From Candidatus Tectimicrobiota bacterium (GTDB taxonomy: Bacteria; UBA8248; JACPRG01), in contig JACPRG010000029.1 of NCBI GenBank assembly GCA_016190025.1, positions 1 through 49,374 on the forward strand: a DNA stretch of 49,374 bases, read 5' to 3'. Of this stretch, positions 1-8,864 are shown piece by piece; positions within the stretch are counted from its first letter, which is position 1, and each line of letters begins with the position of its first letter. A program made the position numbers and the translations under genes. The notes under the pieces were generated by a model, which saw only the letters and a program-made list of their open reading frames with translations, did not search any database and was not told where the DNA came from.

Positions 1-431
1 GCCTGGAGGTGGACGCCCTCGCGGGCGAGCCCGGCATTCATTCCGCCCGCTGGATGGGGGCGGGAACGCCCCAGTCCGAACGGAACCGGCGAATCGTCGA
101 GGCGCTCGAAGGCCGCGCGACCGTCGAGCGGACCGCGCGGTTTTGCTGCGCGGTCGCCGTCTGCCGGCCCCCGATCAAAGCGGCCGGGGGCCGGCCGGGA
201 GGGGGCGGGGAGGCGCAGGCGCGCGTTTTCGAGGCAGCGCTTGCGGGCTTCATCGCCGAGAAGGAATCGGGGGAGCGGGGATTCGGATACGACCCCATCT
301 TTCTCCCCGAGGAAGGGGGCCGGCCTGGCCCGCGGACGCTGGCCGAGATCTCTCCCCGGGAGAAAAACCGCATCAGCCACCGGGCGCGGGCCCTGCGGCT
401 GGCCGCCGCCCATCTTTCGAGCCTCTTCTGA
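1..431 (+). CDS. rdgB: XTP/dITP diphosphatase, C-terminal part (RdgB/HAM1 family)
   Basis: The frame is already open at the left edge, so the N-terminus lies outside the window; about 143 codons remain. RdgB/HAM1 enzymes hydrolyse non-canonical purine triphosphates (XTP, dITP, ITP) to monophosphates in the cytoplasm and keep them out of DNA and RNA. The family's C-terminal signatures are visible: LEVDAL followed by PGIHSARW, then ERGFGYDPIFLP and the closing EISPREKNRISHRARAL helix. An in-frame GTG lies at base 9, but homologues continue well upstream of this motif, so it is not the true start. A somewhat unusual feature is the glycine/arginine-rich loop before the FGYDPIF motif. Confidence in the family is high. 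Confidence 0.93.
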   Translation, partial: LEVDALAGEPGIHSARWMGAGTPQSERNRRIVEALEGRATVERTARFCCAVAVCRPPIKAAGGRPGGGGEAQARVFEAALAGFIAEKESGERGFGYDPIFLPEEGGRPGPRTLAEISPREKNRISHRARALRLAAAHLSSLF

Positions 432-528
432 GCCGCTCGCGCGCTTCCTGACCCTCTTCAGACGAGGCGGTTGCCCCGCCCTCAGGATCGGGCTAGATTA
501 CCGGGTGTCGGCGGGGGGGTTCTTTTTT

Positions 529-605
529 CGGGGCGTGGCGCAGCCTGGTAGCGCACCTGCTTTGGGAGCAGGTTGTCGGCGGTTCAAATCCGCCCGCCCC
601 GACCA
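529..605 (+). tRNA. tRNA-Pro (anticodon TGG)
   Basis: A complete 77-nt cloverleaf can be folded. The acceptor arms CGGGGCG and CGCCCCG pair, followed by A and an encoded CCA. The D arm is GCGC/GCGC around AGCCTGGTA. The anticodon stem CCTGC/GCAGG encloses loop TTTGGGA (anticodon TGG), and the T arm GGCGG/CCGCC encloses TTCAAAT. The gene is followed by sequence unlike the neighbouring core genes, which makes its 3' end a likely integration site for the patch to its right. Confidence 0.97.
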
Positions 606-889
606 ATGAAATCAAGTGGTTACAGGAAAATGGCTCCTTTAGCTTTTTTCGACCTTGCCCAAATCCTGCCCAAAATTTAGGGCAAATTGTGAGAGGAAGT
701 GACGTGGAATGAAGGCTTACGTCCACAGACCTCCACAGTATGGAACCCGACAAGCCCTCACGGGATATAAGAACGGGAGCGGGATTTGACCGGGTGGCCG
801 TTGACCAGGCAGACTGCGAGATGGCGTGAACCTTCGATACCGGGGTATGAATCCCCAGGGACAAGCCCGAGATCCGGTGGGGGTGAACG
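606..889. other. Intergenic stretch after tRNA-Pro, probable island edge
   Basis: No convincing gene. The stretch is less GC-rich than the surroundings and contains the short inverted repeat TGCCC-8-GGGCA at 667-684 and the left copy of an imperfect direct repeat (655-741). A reading frame on the minus strand through the tRNA is a translation artefact. I did not find a second copy of the tRNA 3' end that would mark the other side of an inserted element. Confidence 0.5.
655..741 (+). repeat. Imperfect direct repeat, left copy (partner 1608-1672)
   Basis: It begins TTGCCCAAA with a second TGCCCAA, and after a copy-specific insert of about 20 bases shares a run of the form TGACGTnnAATG, GCTnAnGTC, CAGACCTCnAC, GTAT with the partner. 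The two copies lie on either side of the orphan gene at 890-1597. They could be remnants of integrase-gene ends or decayed attachment sequences. Confidence 0.5.
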
Positions 890-1597
890 ATGAAGAAGAA
901 AAAGGACTCCTATGAAGATGTCTTCGTGGTGCTCTGCCGCACCGCAGAGGCGATCCATGCCCTCCTTCGTGGTTCCTGCTGTCGTACAGGAGAAAAGGAG
1001 AAAGGGCCGCCAGAAGGCCTGGCTGCTCATAAAGAAAACTGCATCCGACCGATGTTCGAACGGATGTTGAAGTGCGTGCTTAAGAGCTCCGTTAATTCGG
1101 TAAAAAGTTCTTCCAATTCTTCCGAACAGAACGACCTGACCATCGAGTTCAAAGATGGGCGTGATAGACTCTGGCTTGAGTTTAAGACCCCCTGGACCAT
1201 CCCTCCCACTAAAGGAGTCGCAGAGCGATTCGAGCTTAAAGAGTGGGAAAGATATCCCCTTAGCTGGTGCAAGCCTGACCGGAAGCAGTTACCCGATGCG
1301 GTCAAAAAGCTGACTAAGGTGGAGCCCCCGTGCGGTCTGTTGGTCCTGGCATGCAGCCCTTATCCCGATTCAAAGCATCTGAATTCCAAGCCATTGACGG
1401 ACGCCCTCGTGGAATATGCAGCAAGGCCCGATCCCGCTGTGCCCTGGGATTACTGGCAGACCACGGACTGGATTGAAACAGTTGCCACGGAGGGCCTGGG
1501 ATGCTGGAAGGGTAGGACCAAGCGCTGGGACTTTCGTCTGGCTAAGGTCTACCTGTACCTCAGGCTAGACCCATGGCCAAAAGGCGCACGCCAATAG
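890..1597 (+). CDS. Hypothetical protein, possible PD-(D/E)XK-like fold
   Basis: A 235-residue protein that I do not recognise. Its codon use is less GC-rich than that of neighbouring genes and it contains many Lys and Ser residues, pointing to transfer from elsewhere. The middle part reads DLTIEFKDGRDRLWLEFKT and is followed by a helix with KQLPDAVKKLTK and then the strand CGLLVLACSP. A strand ending in E-x-K, preceded by an acidic residue about 15 positions earlier and followed by an amphipathic helix, is how many PD-(D/E)XK nucleases look, but this is only a pattern match. The C-terminal third is rich in Trp (PWDYWQTTDW). The start is the ATG after GGTGGGGGTGAACG; it may begin further in. 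It lies between two copies of an imperfect direct repeat, next to a transposase stub, so it is likely cargo of a decayed element. Confidence 0.5.
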   Translation: MKKKKDSYEDVFVVLCRTAEAIHALLRGSCCRTGEKEKGPPEGLAAHKENCIRPMFERMLKCVLKSSVNSVKSSSNSSEQNDLTIEFKDGRDRLWLEFKTPWTIPPTKGVAERFELKEWERYPLSWCKPDRKQLPDAVKKLTKVEPPCGLLVLACSPYPDSKHLNSKPLTDALVEYAARPDPAVPWDYWQTTDWIETVATEGLGCWKGRTKRWDFRLAKVYLYLRLDPWPKGARQ

Positions 1598-1607
1598 AAG
1601 CCTGGGG

Positions 1608-1672
1608 TTGCCCAAAAGTTGCCCAAGAAATGACGTAAAATGCATGCTCATGTCGGCAGACCTCAACGGTAT
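1608..1672 (+). repeat. Imperfect direct repeat, right copy (partner 655-741)
   Basis: Matches the left copy at TTGCCCAAA, TGCCCAA and then TGACGT, AATG, GCT, GTC, CAGACCTC, AC and GTAT at conserved spacing, but lacks the insert of about 20 bases. It begins a few bases after the stop codon of the orphan gene. Confidence 0.5.
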
Positions 1673-1757
1673 CACGGGATGTTGGAATGTGAGACCTGAC
1701 CCCTTATGGTTTCGTCCAGGCAAAATGCGTCAAGAAAAGACTCCCGACCCCTTTTCC

Positions 1758-1892
1758 TCCTCATACAACACCGAGCGCCCCCACCAGGGGTACAGATACA
1801 TGGCCAAGAGCCCCGTTGACACCATCGACGGGTTCGTGAAATCGTCGGGGAAGAAGGCTAGCCGAACATATAACACAAGGCTGCTCGGGTAA
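1758..1892 (+). pseudogene. Transposase C-terminal remnant (integrase-core, IS3/IS481 type)
   Basis: The only recognisable part is the C-terminal end of a DDE integrase-core transposase: YNTERPHQGYRYMAKSPVDTI. In IS3- and IS481-type transposases this segment, N-x-x-R-P-H-x-G-Y, comes just after the catalytic Glu and before the end of the protein. The remaining ~40 residues (including KSSGKKASRTYN) close the frame at a TAA. The 150 codons upstream that should carry the D, D and E catalytic residues are missing; the open frame continues upstream to base 1608 but does not resemble transposase. It is therefore a fossil of an insertion event in the tRNA-side patch and cannot be active. Confidence 0.75.
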
Positions 1893-1898
1893 GGCGCG

Positions 1899-3152
1899 TC
1901 ATCGGGATACTCCTCGTTTATTGCGGTTGTTCGGGAACAAGCCCGGCATCCAGCGTGGTGCCAGCTTGGCAGGGAAAGCGAGGCGGAGCGGAGCACGCGA
2001 ACTTTTCGAAACGAGAACCTCGCGCTCCATCAGAGCGGCTGTGACCCGCCGAGCCTGACGCTCGCTTGTGCCAAGAAGAGAAGCAACTTCTCGGCGCGGC
2101 AGTTCTCCGCGGTACAGTACCGCCTCAAGTACGGTGCCGGAATTGGGCGGCAGAGCATCAGCGCGGATTTCTTCCTCCACCCAAATAAGAATGCGATCGC
2201 GCAACCGGTCAGCCTCGACCAAGTCTTCCATGAAATTTATCTGATCGATGCAAGTCCCAAGAAAGAAACGGGTGAATTCCCCTAGAGCTTCTTCGCTTAA
2301 TTGACCGCGGCCATCCAGATCACTACTGCGGGGAGAGTCGCAGGCAGCGAGATGGCTCTTATAGGAGCTTTCGTTCCGGGCCAATCCTCTGGCAATCGAC
2401 CAAATTCCGCCAGTATCAAGGGATTCTAGTAGCATGGCATGGGACATCAGGCGGGCCACACGCCCGTTTCCATCGAGAAACGGGTGGATCCATAGAAGCC
2501 GGTGATGTGCGGCCGCCGCAGCCAGGATGAAATCCGTCTTTCCGAGTTTGCTGTAAACACTTTCAAAACGTTCAAGAAAACGCGGAATGGCTCCAGGGCT
2601 TATAGGAATATGGCTGCCGACCTTTACGTGGCGTTGCCGCAACTCGCCGGGAACAACACGGACGCGCTTCCCCGTATCAGGGTCTTCGACCCACAGTAGC
2701 TCATCAGGCAGCAATGCACAGAATCGGCGATGAATCTCGCAGAGGCCTTCGGCTGTCAGCGAGCGCCCCCTAAGGCCACCCTCATCGATCCACTTCTGCA
2801 CCGTGATATGGGCCATGGCTTCGAGTTGCAGATTGCGTTTTTTCACATCTGCACTGTAATCGTTCTTCAGCGCACGCTCAATATCGACTGGGTGCGTATC
2901 GTGGCCCTCGATCAAATTGCTGTAGTAACAGTTCATGGCCCGGACCAGATCGGCCAGGGCGTTCAGGACGCCCGCTGGCAGGCTGCGGCGGAAGCCCGCC
3001 GACCCAGACGCCAACTCGATGGCAAGATCTGTAAGACTGGTGCGGTGCGGTGAGCCTTCGGGAACAAGCAGGGGCTCCATCAGGCTCACTGACTCTCCTC
3101 GGTCCAAGTCCGCTAAAATGGCCGGTTTTATGTCCGGTTTCGTGTCACTCAT
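1899..3152 (-). CDS. Fic-domain protein (probable AMPylator) with N-terminal inhibitory helix
   Basis: A 417-residue Fic protein. Fic enzymes transfer AMP (or another nucleotide group) from a nucleotide to a hydroxyl group on a target protein. The active-site loop HPFLDGNGRVAR (about residues 223-234) is intact, with the catalytic His. About 140 residues earlier is SNLIEG (residues 78-83), which fits the (S/T)xxxE(G/N) inhibitory motif; the Glu is expected to block productive ATP binding, so this is an autoinhibited class II Fic protein that needs no separate antitoxin. The C-terminus carries a winged-helix segment (ASLLGTSERQARRVTAAL). The ATG used here is preceded by an in-frame GTG at 3164, equally possible since neither has a clear ribosome binding site. 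It is in the accessory patch beside the tRNA, with the transposase stub just downstream, so horizontal acquisition is likely. Target unknown. Confidence 0.88.
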   Translation of the reverse strand: MSDTKPDIKPAILADLDRGESVSLMEPLLVPEGSPHRTSLTDLAIELASGSAGFRRSLPAGVLNALADLVRAMNCYYSNLIEGHDTHPVDIERALKNDYSADVKKRNLQLEAMAHITVQKWIDEGGLRGRSLTAEGLCEIHRRFCALLPDELLWVEDPDTGKRVRVVPGELRQRHVKVGSHIPISPGAIPRFLERFESVYSKLGKTDFILAAAAAHHRLLWIHPFLDGNGRVARLMSHAMLLESLDTGGIWSIARGLARNESSYKSHLAACDSPRSSDLDGRGQLSEEALGEFTRFFLGTCIDQINFMEDLVEADRLRDRILIWVEEEIRADALPPNSGTVLEAVLYRGELPRREVASLLGTSERQARRVTAALMEREVLVSKSSRAPLRLAFPAKLAPRWMPGLFPNNRNKRGVSR

Positions 3153-3164
3153 AATATCAATCAC

Positions 3165-3683
3165 AACAAGATATTAGGGAATCAATGAGCCCAACATGAC
3201 CGCCTTTCCGGCTGCTTTCTTGGCCGCTTCTAATATAGCTTTCAGACGGGGGGTTTTCCAGTACAATCTGTCTCCTTCATTGGTCCAGGTTAAGGTTAAG
3301 AGCTTCGCTTGGTCTTCGCCTAATCAGTCACCAAATGATCAGCCCTTGGTCCGGAGCGCCCGAGAAGTCAAGCACAACCAGGCTTGTCTGAGGCATTCAA
3401 GCGGACGTTGGGGTTCCAAGGGGGGTTGCCCTGAGCGTCGCTTTCTCGGGCTCCGCCGGGAACTCTTCCCGGAGCCATTCAATGACTCCGGGGTGTCGCG
3501 AAAAGGGCGGACCCCAGAGGAATTTCGGTTTCTCTCGTTTCTCATTGTTATAATCCAAGGAATTTCAAAGGGTTTCGCGCAATCTCCCGGCTGTCTTGCA
3601 TGGCATGGCTATTGCAATTCGCACGGGTGTCCTCGCGTACGGGTGGGGATGAGAGATTTTCAGATGCTCGGGGGACCTCGGCG
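3165..3683. other. Long intergenic stretch between divergent genes
   Basis: It contains no convincing gene. Open frames on both strands here have odd composition and no domain that I recognise. The first ~100 bases (near 3165-3260) are relatively AT-rich and probably hold the promoter of the Fic gene; the right end must hold the promoter of the lipoprotein gene. No clear -35/-10 pair could be assigned. Confidence 0.5.
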
Positions 3684-4754
3684 ATGAAGAATCCCATTCT
3701 TCGATCTGTCCTTCTCCTTGTCCTCGTCTTGCCCGCATGTCAAAGCTTCGATCTCAGAGCGCCTCTCGATGAGGGAAGAGATGATGCCGCGTTGATGAAG
3801 CAGCGGACGCAATGGACGCAAGCGGCGAATCACGGCGACCCGGACGCGCAATACCGGCTCGGTCAATTGTATGAGCTTGGGATTGGGGTCCCCCAGAATT
3901 TTGTTCGGGCTCACTTTTGGTACAACCTGGCGATGGCGCGGGGCCTTCCCAAAGCCGGGAAAGCCCGCGATGCAATCGCTGGCAAGATGACGCCGGAACA
4001 GATTGCGAGCGCCCAGGAGTCGGCCGAGAGGTGGCACCGCTCCAAGGAGGCTTCCGCCCAATCCCTTGGCCCACGATTTTCAACGGAGAATGGAATGAAG
4101 GCGGCTGAGGGCGCGAGGGCGGCCAAGCCGGGACGTGCGGAGCAAGACCGGGAGAAATGGACGTCTTTATCTTCCAAAGAGAGGGTGCAGGAAATCCAGA
4201 CACTCCTTCAGGCGAAGGGGTTGTATCCCGGGCCGATTGACGGAATCGCAGGAGAAAAGACTCTCGCCGCCATCCGGGAGTTCCAGCGGGTCGCCGGTTT
4301 GAATGTGGATGGTCTGGTCAGTGAAAGGCTGCTTCAAAGCCTGAAGGAAAATCCGGCGTCCCGCCCCGAGGTCTTGGTCTCGGCGGCAGACGCGGGCGAC
4401 GGCGCTTCCGTCACAAGATTGATCATTGAAGGGGCGAACGTAAACGCGAAGGACAACCACGGCTGGACACCTCTCATGCGGGCGGCGGCGGCCGGCCATA
4501 CGGAGGTTGTGAAGGTCTTAATGGCCGCCGGGGCGGATGTCAACCTCAAAGGCGAGAACGGCGAGACCCCTTTAATGGCCGCGGCCTACTATGGACACAC
4601 GGGACCCCTTCTCCGTCTCCTTGCCGGTGGCGCCGACGTCTCAGCGAAGACGTCTGACGGACAAACGGCGCTCATGATGGCGCAAAAGCAAGGCCACCCC
4701 CTGGCCGTGAAATTGCTGACGGTTCCCGTATGGAAGACAAATCTGAAGCGTTAG
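3684..4754 (+). CDS. Lipoprotein with Sel1 repeat, peptidoglycan-binding and ankyrin domains
   Basis: A 356-residue predicted lipoprotein. The N-terminus is a short positively charged segment, a hydrophobic run and the lipobox LPAC, so Cys19 would be lipidated and the protein held on a membrane, facing the periplasm. Three binding modules follow: a Sel1-type TPR repeat (about 45-88, GDPDAQYRLGQLYELGIGV), a PG_binding_1 domain (about 165-220, LQAKGLYPGPIDGIAGEKT) and about three and a half ankyrin repeats (230-346, GWTPLMRAAAAGHTEVVKVL). No catalytic domain is visible. This suggests an envelope scaffold that grips peptidoglycan and holds a protein partner. An upstream in-frame start at 3600 would bury the signal peptide, so the ATG at the signal peptide was chosen. 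It appears to be a single-gene unit. The three-module combination is unusual. Confidence 0.85.
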   Translation: MKNPILRSVLLLVLVLPACQSFDLRAPLDEGRDDAALMKQRTQWTQAANHGDPDAQYRLGQLYELGIGVPQNFVRAHFWYNLAMARGLPKAGKARDAIAGKMTPEQIASAQESAERWHRSKEASAQSLGPRFSTENGMKAAEGARAAKPGRAEQDREKWTSLSSKERVQEIQTLLQAKGLYPGPIDGIAGEKTLAAIREFQRVAGLNVDGLVSERLLQSLKENPASRPEVLVSAADAGDGASVTRLIIEGANVNAKDNHGWTPLMRAAAAGHTEVVKVLMAAGADVNLKGENGETPLMAAAYYGHTGPLLRLLAGGADVSAKTSDGQTALMMAQKQGHPLAVKLLTVPVWKTNLKR

Positions 4755-4859
4755 GGCGGGCCTGGAGTTGACCCCGAATCCTCACAGCGCCCCCGACACG
4801 AGGCGGCCGGCCTCCGGGCGCCGCTGAGCCACCGGACATCGGGGTCCCTCCACGCGGCC

Positions 4860-5336
4860 TCACTCATAAATGAAGACGTAGGGGTATTCGGGGATGATCA
4901 GGTCCCGCGCCTTTTTTGTTTCCTCGGCCGTCGGGGCCAGAAGGATCACCCGGCACGGCGCTTTGGCGAGGACCGCCTTGGCCGTCCCTCCCAACGGCGT
5001 GTCGAGGATCCCCCGCTTGATGTGGGTGCCCATGACGATGAGCCGGGCTCCGATCTCCCGGGCCACCTCGACAATGAGCGCGCGCGGAGAGCCCTCCCGC
5101 ACCATGGACTCGACGGACAAGCCCGCCTCGAGGAGAGGGGCCGCGAACCGGGCCAGCTTCGCCTCGGTGCTCTCCCTCTCGGGCATCTGGCGAAAGGGGG
5201 TGTGAACCGACAGGACCGTCAGGGGCGCGCGGTGGAACCTCGCCAGGTCGGCGGCCACGTCGCGGAGCGCCACCGCGAAAGGCGGAACGGTCGCGTATCG
5301 CTGGAGCGCGACTGCCAGAAGAACGCTGTTCCCCAC
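4860..5336 (-). CDS. Universal stress protein family (UspA-like)
   Basis: A 158-residue cytoplasmic protein of the usual single-domain Usp size. The N-terminal strand NSVLLAVAL, the central LIVEVAREIGARLIVMGTH and the C-terminal KAPCRVILLAP are the Usp alpha/beta core. The ATP-binding loop of many Usp proteins (G-2x-G-9x-G-S/T) is altered here to GTHIKRGILDTPLGGTAK, so nucleotide binding is uncertain. The start is a GTG preceded by GGGAGAAG; longer readings overlap the aldehyde dehydrogenase in another frame and look non-coding. It is the last gene of the minus-strand unit, 47 bases after the dehydrogenase stop, and is probably co-transcribed with it. The exact role cannot be deduced; Usp proteins bind small ligands or act in stress survival. 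Confidence 0.82.
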   Translation of the reverse strand: MGNSVLLAVALQRYATVPPFAVALRDVAADLARFHRAPLTVLSVHTPFRQMPERESTEAKLARFAAPLLEAGLSVESMVREGSPRALIVEVAREIGARLIVMGTHIKRGILDTPLGGTAKAVLAKAPCRVILLAPTAEETKKARDLIIPEYPYVFIYE

Positions 5337-5383
5337 GGGTCTTCTCCCGCCCCGCTTCAGCCGGAATGACGCGGAGTCCTTCT

Positions 5384-6874
<1,491 letters not shown>

Positions 6875-6886
6875 GGAAAGGTCTCC

Positions 6887-8455
6887 TCACAGGGCTCGGG
6901 CGCGAAGCCCGGAGCGCGACCGGGTCTCGTCCCCTTGGGTCTCCATCAAGGCCTCCTCCAGGGTGCGGAGGGCGATAGCGATCTCCCGCCGGCAGACGTC
7001 CAGCGGGGGCAGCAGGCGGACGGTGCGCTCTCCGCAGCCCAGGGTCAGCAACCCCCTTCGGAAGGCCGCCTGCACAAGGGCGTCGCGCATCTCCCTTGAC
7101 TCCAGGTCGAGGGCGCCCATCAGGCCGATGGCGCGGACGCCCGCCACCGCGGGGTGCCTCTCCGCCAGTCTCTCCAGCGACTCCCGGAGGGCCTCTCCTT
7201 TTTCCGCGGCGTTCGCCAACAGGCCCTCCTCCTCGATGACCTCGATCGTCCGGGCGCCCACGGAGCACGCCACGGGCCCGCCGCCCCACGTGGACGACAG
7301 GACCCCCGTCTTCTCGGGGAACGCCTCCCGCTTTCCCATCACCGCCCCGACCCGGAGGGCCTTGGCCGAGGCGATCAGGTCGGGGACCACGCCGAAGTGC
7401 TCGCACGCCCACCAGGCTCCCGTCCGGCCGAGACCCGTCTGGACCTCGTCGGCGATAAAAAGCGCGTCGTGGGAGCGGGCGAAGGACGCCGCCCGCGCCA
7501 GAAAATCCCCCTCGGGAAAGACGTACCCGCCTTCCCCTTGAATGGGCTCCAGGATCACAAAGGCCAGCAGCTCCCGGGGAATCTTTCCCTGCTGGAAAAC
7601 CACCTGGGCGAGCCGATCCGTTTCAAGAAGGAACGCCAGGGACTCTTCCGTCACCAGGGCCTCCATCTCTTCCCTCGGGGCGTTGAAGCGGAAGTGCCGG
7701 ACCCACCGGAGGGTCGGAAACCCCTCTTTGTGGTACGTCCGGCTGTGCGTCGCGCTGAGGGCTCCCAGAGTCCGGCCGTGGAAGCCGTTGTGGGCGGCGA
7801 GCCCGAAGAAGGGATAATCCTCGTAGATCCCGTCGAGGTACGGGTCGGTCCGGATGCCCATCTTGCGGCAGAAGTTTTCGTAGCCTTGATGGCCGAGGGC
7901 CGCGCGCACCTGGCGGAACTTCCGGTAGGCCGCGATCTTGATGGCGTTCTCGTTGGCCTCGGCGCCGGAGTTGACGAGGAAGACGCAATCGTGGCCGAAC
8001 GCCCGGGCCGTTCCCGCGAGACGCTCTTGCAGATGGCCGGGAGTCAGGAAGCGGGCGGCCTCGCCGGGCGCCCGCAGGGACGCGGGACGATGGGGGTCGG
8101 GACCGGCCGCCAGGTAGGAATCATGGTCGGCGGTCTTGACGGGATCGAAGGGGACTCCGCACTCCTGCAGGATCTTCGGGTGGTTGTAACCCAGGGGCGC
8201 CGAGGCGACGTGCCCGTAGAAGTCCAGGAAGACGTTTCCGTCCGGGTCGCTGCAGAAAGGGCCTGCGGCCGGGCCCGCGACGTCCCAGACAAAAGGGTAA
8301 AGGTACGTCGAAGGGGCGGCAAAACGCTGGTAGTGCTCGATCCACCGCCTTGCGGCGGGGCCCGGAAGCTTCGTCCGAAGACGGATTTCCGCCCGGCTCC
8401 TCCATCCGTCGCTCAGAACCTCTTTGGATTCGTGCTGAACGTCTTTGGCCTTCAT
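6887..8455 (-). CDS. Class III omega-aminotransferase (lysine/ornithine/GABA type)
   Basis: A 522-residue PLP-dependent fold-type I enzyme that transfers a terminal amino group to an acceptor such as 2-oxoglutarate, yielding a semialdehyde. Visible landmarks are VNSGAEANENAIK (phosphate-binding loop), NGFHGRTLGAL, the PLP-ring Asp336 in LFIADEVQTGLGRTG and the probable Schiff-base Lys365 in IASAKAL. The protein is 60-80 residues longer than a standard GabT, with an extended region between about 185 and 220 (GYENFCRKMGIRTDPYLDG) such as is seen in lysine 6-aminotransferase-like and archaeal omega-aminotransferases. The motif SAKALRVGAVMG differs from the usual SKGIAGGFPLGA of GabT/RocD. The following ALDH and the upstream Lrp-type regulator support a role in amino-acid catabolism. 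Lysine is my favoured substrate, with modest confidence. Confidence 0.88.
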   Translation of the reverse strand: MKAKDVQHESKEVLSDGWRSRAEIRLRTKLPGPAARRWIEHYQRFAAPSTYLYPFVWDVAGPAAGPFCSDPDGNVFLDFYGHVASAPLGYNHPKILQECGVPFDPVKTADHDSYLAAGPDPHRPASLRAPGEAARFLTPGHLQERLAGTARAFGHDCVFLVNSGAEANENAIKIAAYRKFRQVRAALGHQGYENFCRKMGIRTDPYLDGIYEDYPFFGLAAHNGFHGRTLGALSATHSRTYHKEGFPTLRWVRHFRFNAPREEMEALVTEESLAFLLETDRLAQVVFQQGKIPRELLAFVILEPIQGEGGYVFPEGDFLARAASFARSHDALFIADEVQTGLGRTGAWWACEHFGVVPDLIASAKALRVGAVMGKREAFPEKTGVLSSTWGGGPVACSVGARTIEVIEEEGLLANAAEKGEALRESLERLAERHPAVAGVRAIGLMGALDLESREMRDALVQAAFRRGLLTLGCGERTVRLLPPLDVCRREIAIALRTLEEALMETQGDETRSRSGLRARAL

Positions 8456-8490
8456 GCGTGGACCCTCCGAGTTCTTTGGGCACGCCGGCC

Positions 8491-8500
8491 TACTTAAGTA
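8491..8500. promoter_or_regulatory. Perfect 10-bp palindrome TACTTAAGTA, possible operator
   Basis: The palindrome sits directly downstream of the predicted -10 box, at the expected transcription start of the aminotransferase gene. The neighbouring lrp-type gene makes an AsnC/Lrp operator plausible, although Lrp sites are degenerate. Observation of the palindrome is certain; its role is inferred. Confidence 0.4.
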
Positions 8501-8528
8501 AATTTAGGATTTTTTTTGAATATCTCAA
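8501..8528 (-). promoter_or_regulatory. Candidate sigma-70 promoter for the aminotransferase operon
   Basis: Read on the minus strand: TTGAGA, a 16-base spacer rich in A, then TAAATT. This gives a start of transcription about 35 bases before the ATG of the aminotransferase. It lies in the most AT-rich part of the gap. Confidence 0.45.
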
Positions 8529-8590
8529 TACCGGCCAATACTGGCTGGAAGGTTGCTGAAAGACGGTTTTGAAACCAGCGAATTCGCCGT

Positions 8591-8734
8591 CGGCATCATT
8601 CTGAGCGCAGCGAAGAATCTCGTTCGGATTGAAGATCTTCTTTCCAGATAGGCCAAAAACAAGGGGTTCAAGGTTGAGCGGATTCCTCACCTCCCCAGAG
8701 GCTCGCGGAGGCGGGCCTCGTTTGGAATGACAAA
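8591..8734. repeat. Interspersed-repeat-like sequence
   Basis: The minus strand reads as the phrase EILRCAQNDAD, and the right end gives GTTTGGAATGACAAA. Such strings (ILRCAQND and the like) recur in spurious annotations of many bacterial genomes and come from dispersed, non-coding repeats. A short inverted repeat GAGGC/GCCTC is at its right end. Only one copy is in this window, so its repetition in this genome is not shown. Confidence 0.35.
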
Positions 8735-8864
8735 CCGGAGACATTGTGCCAAAAGAGCGAGGGCTCAGGCCCTCTCATCCAGTCACCACCGCGGACAAGG
8801 CTGTGGCGGCAACGGCGCCTCCTTCTCGTCCGGGGAAAGGACCTCCTCTGAGCCGACGACCGAA

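Larger units (their letters stand above)
8456..8864. other. Intergenic region with promoter, palindrome and interspersed-repeat-like sequence
   Basis: The left part, next to the aminotransferase start, is AT-rich and contains a promoter and a 10-bp palindrome on which a regulator could act. The middle part resembles a dispersed non-coding repeat. The right part next to the Lrp gene shows nothing clear. No convincing coding sequence is present; the short open frame on the minus strand is that of the repeat. Confidence 0.6.

Noticed and set aside
493..864. Open reading frame on the minus strand through the tRNA gene, encoding GAGGFEPPTTCSQSRCATRLRHAP
   Set aside because: This string is the antisense translation of the tRNA and occurs as a spurious protein in many genomes; it is not a gene.
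601..3683. Second copy of the tRNA-Pro 3' end as an attL/attR pair
   Set aside because: I looked for the ~20-base 3' end sequence on the right side of the patch and did not see it; the island is inferred from content only.
3196..3687. 163-codon plus-strand frame before the lipoprotein gene
   Set aside because: No domain, composition unlike neighbours, no ribosome binding site; treated as intergenic.
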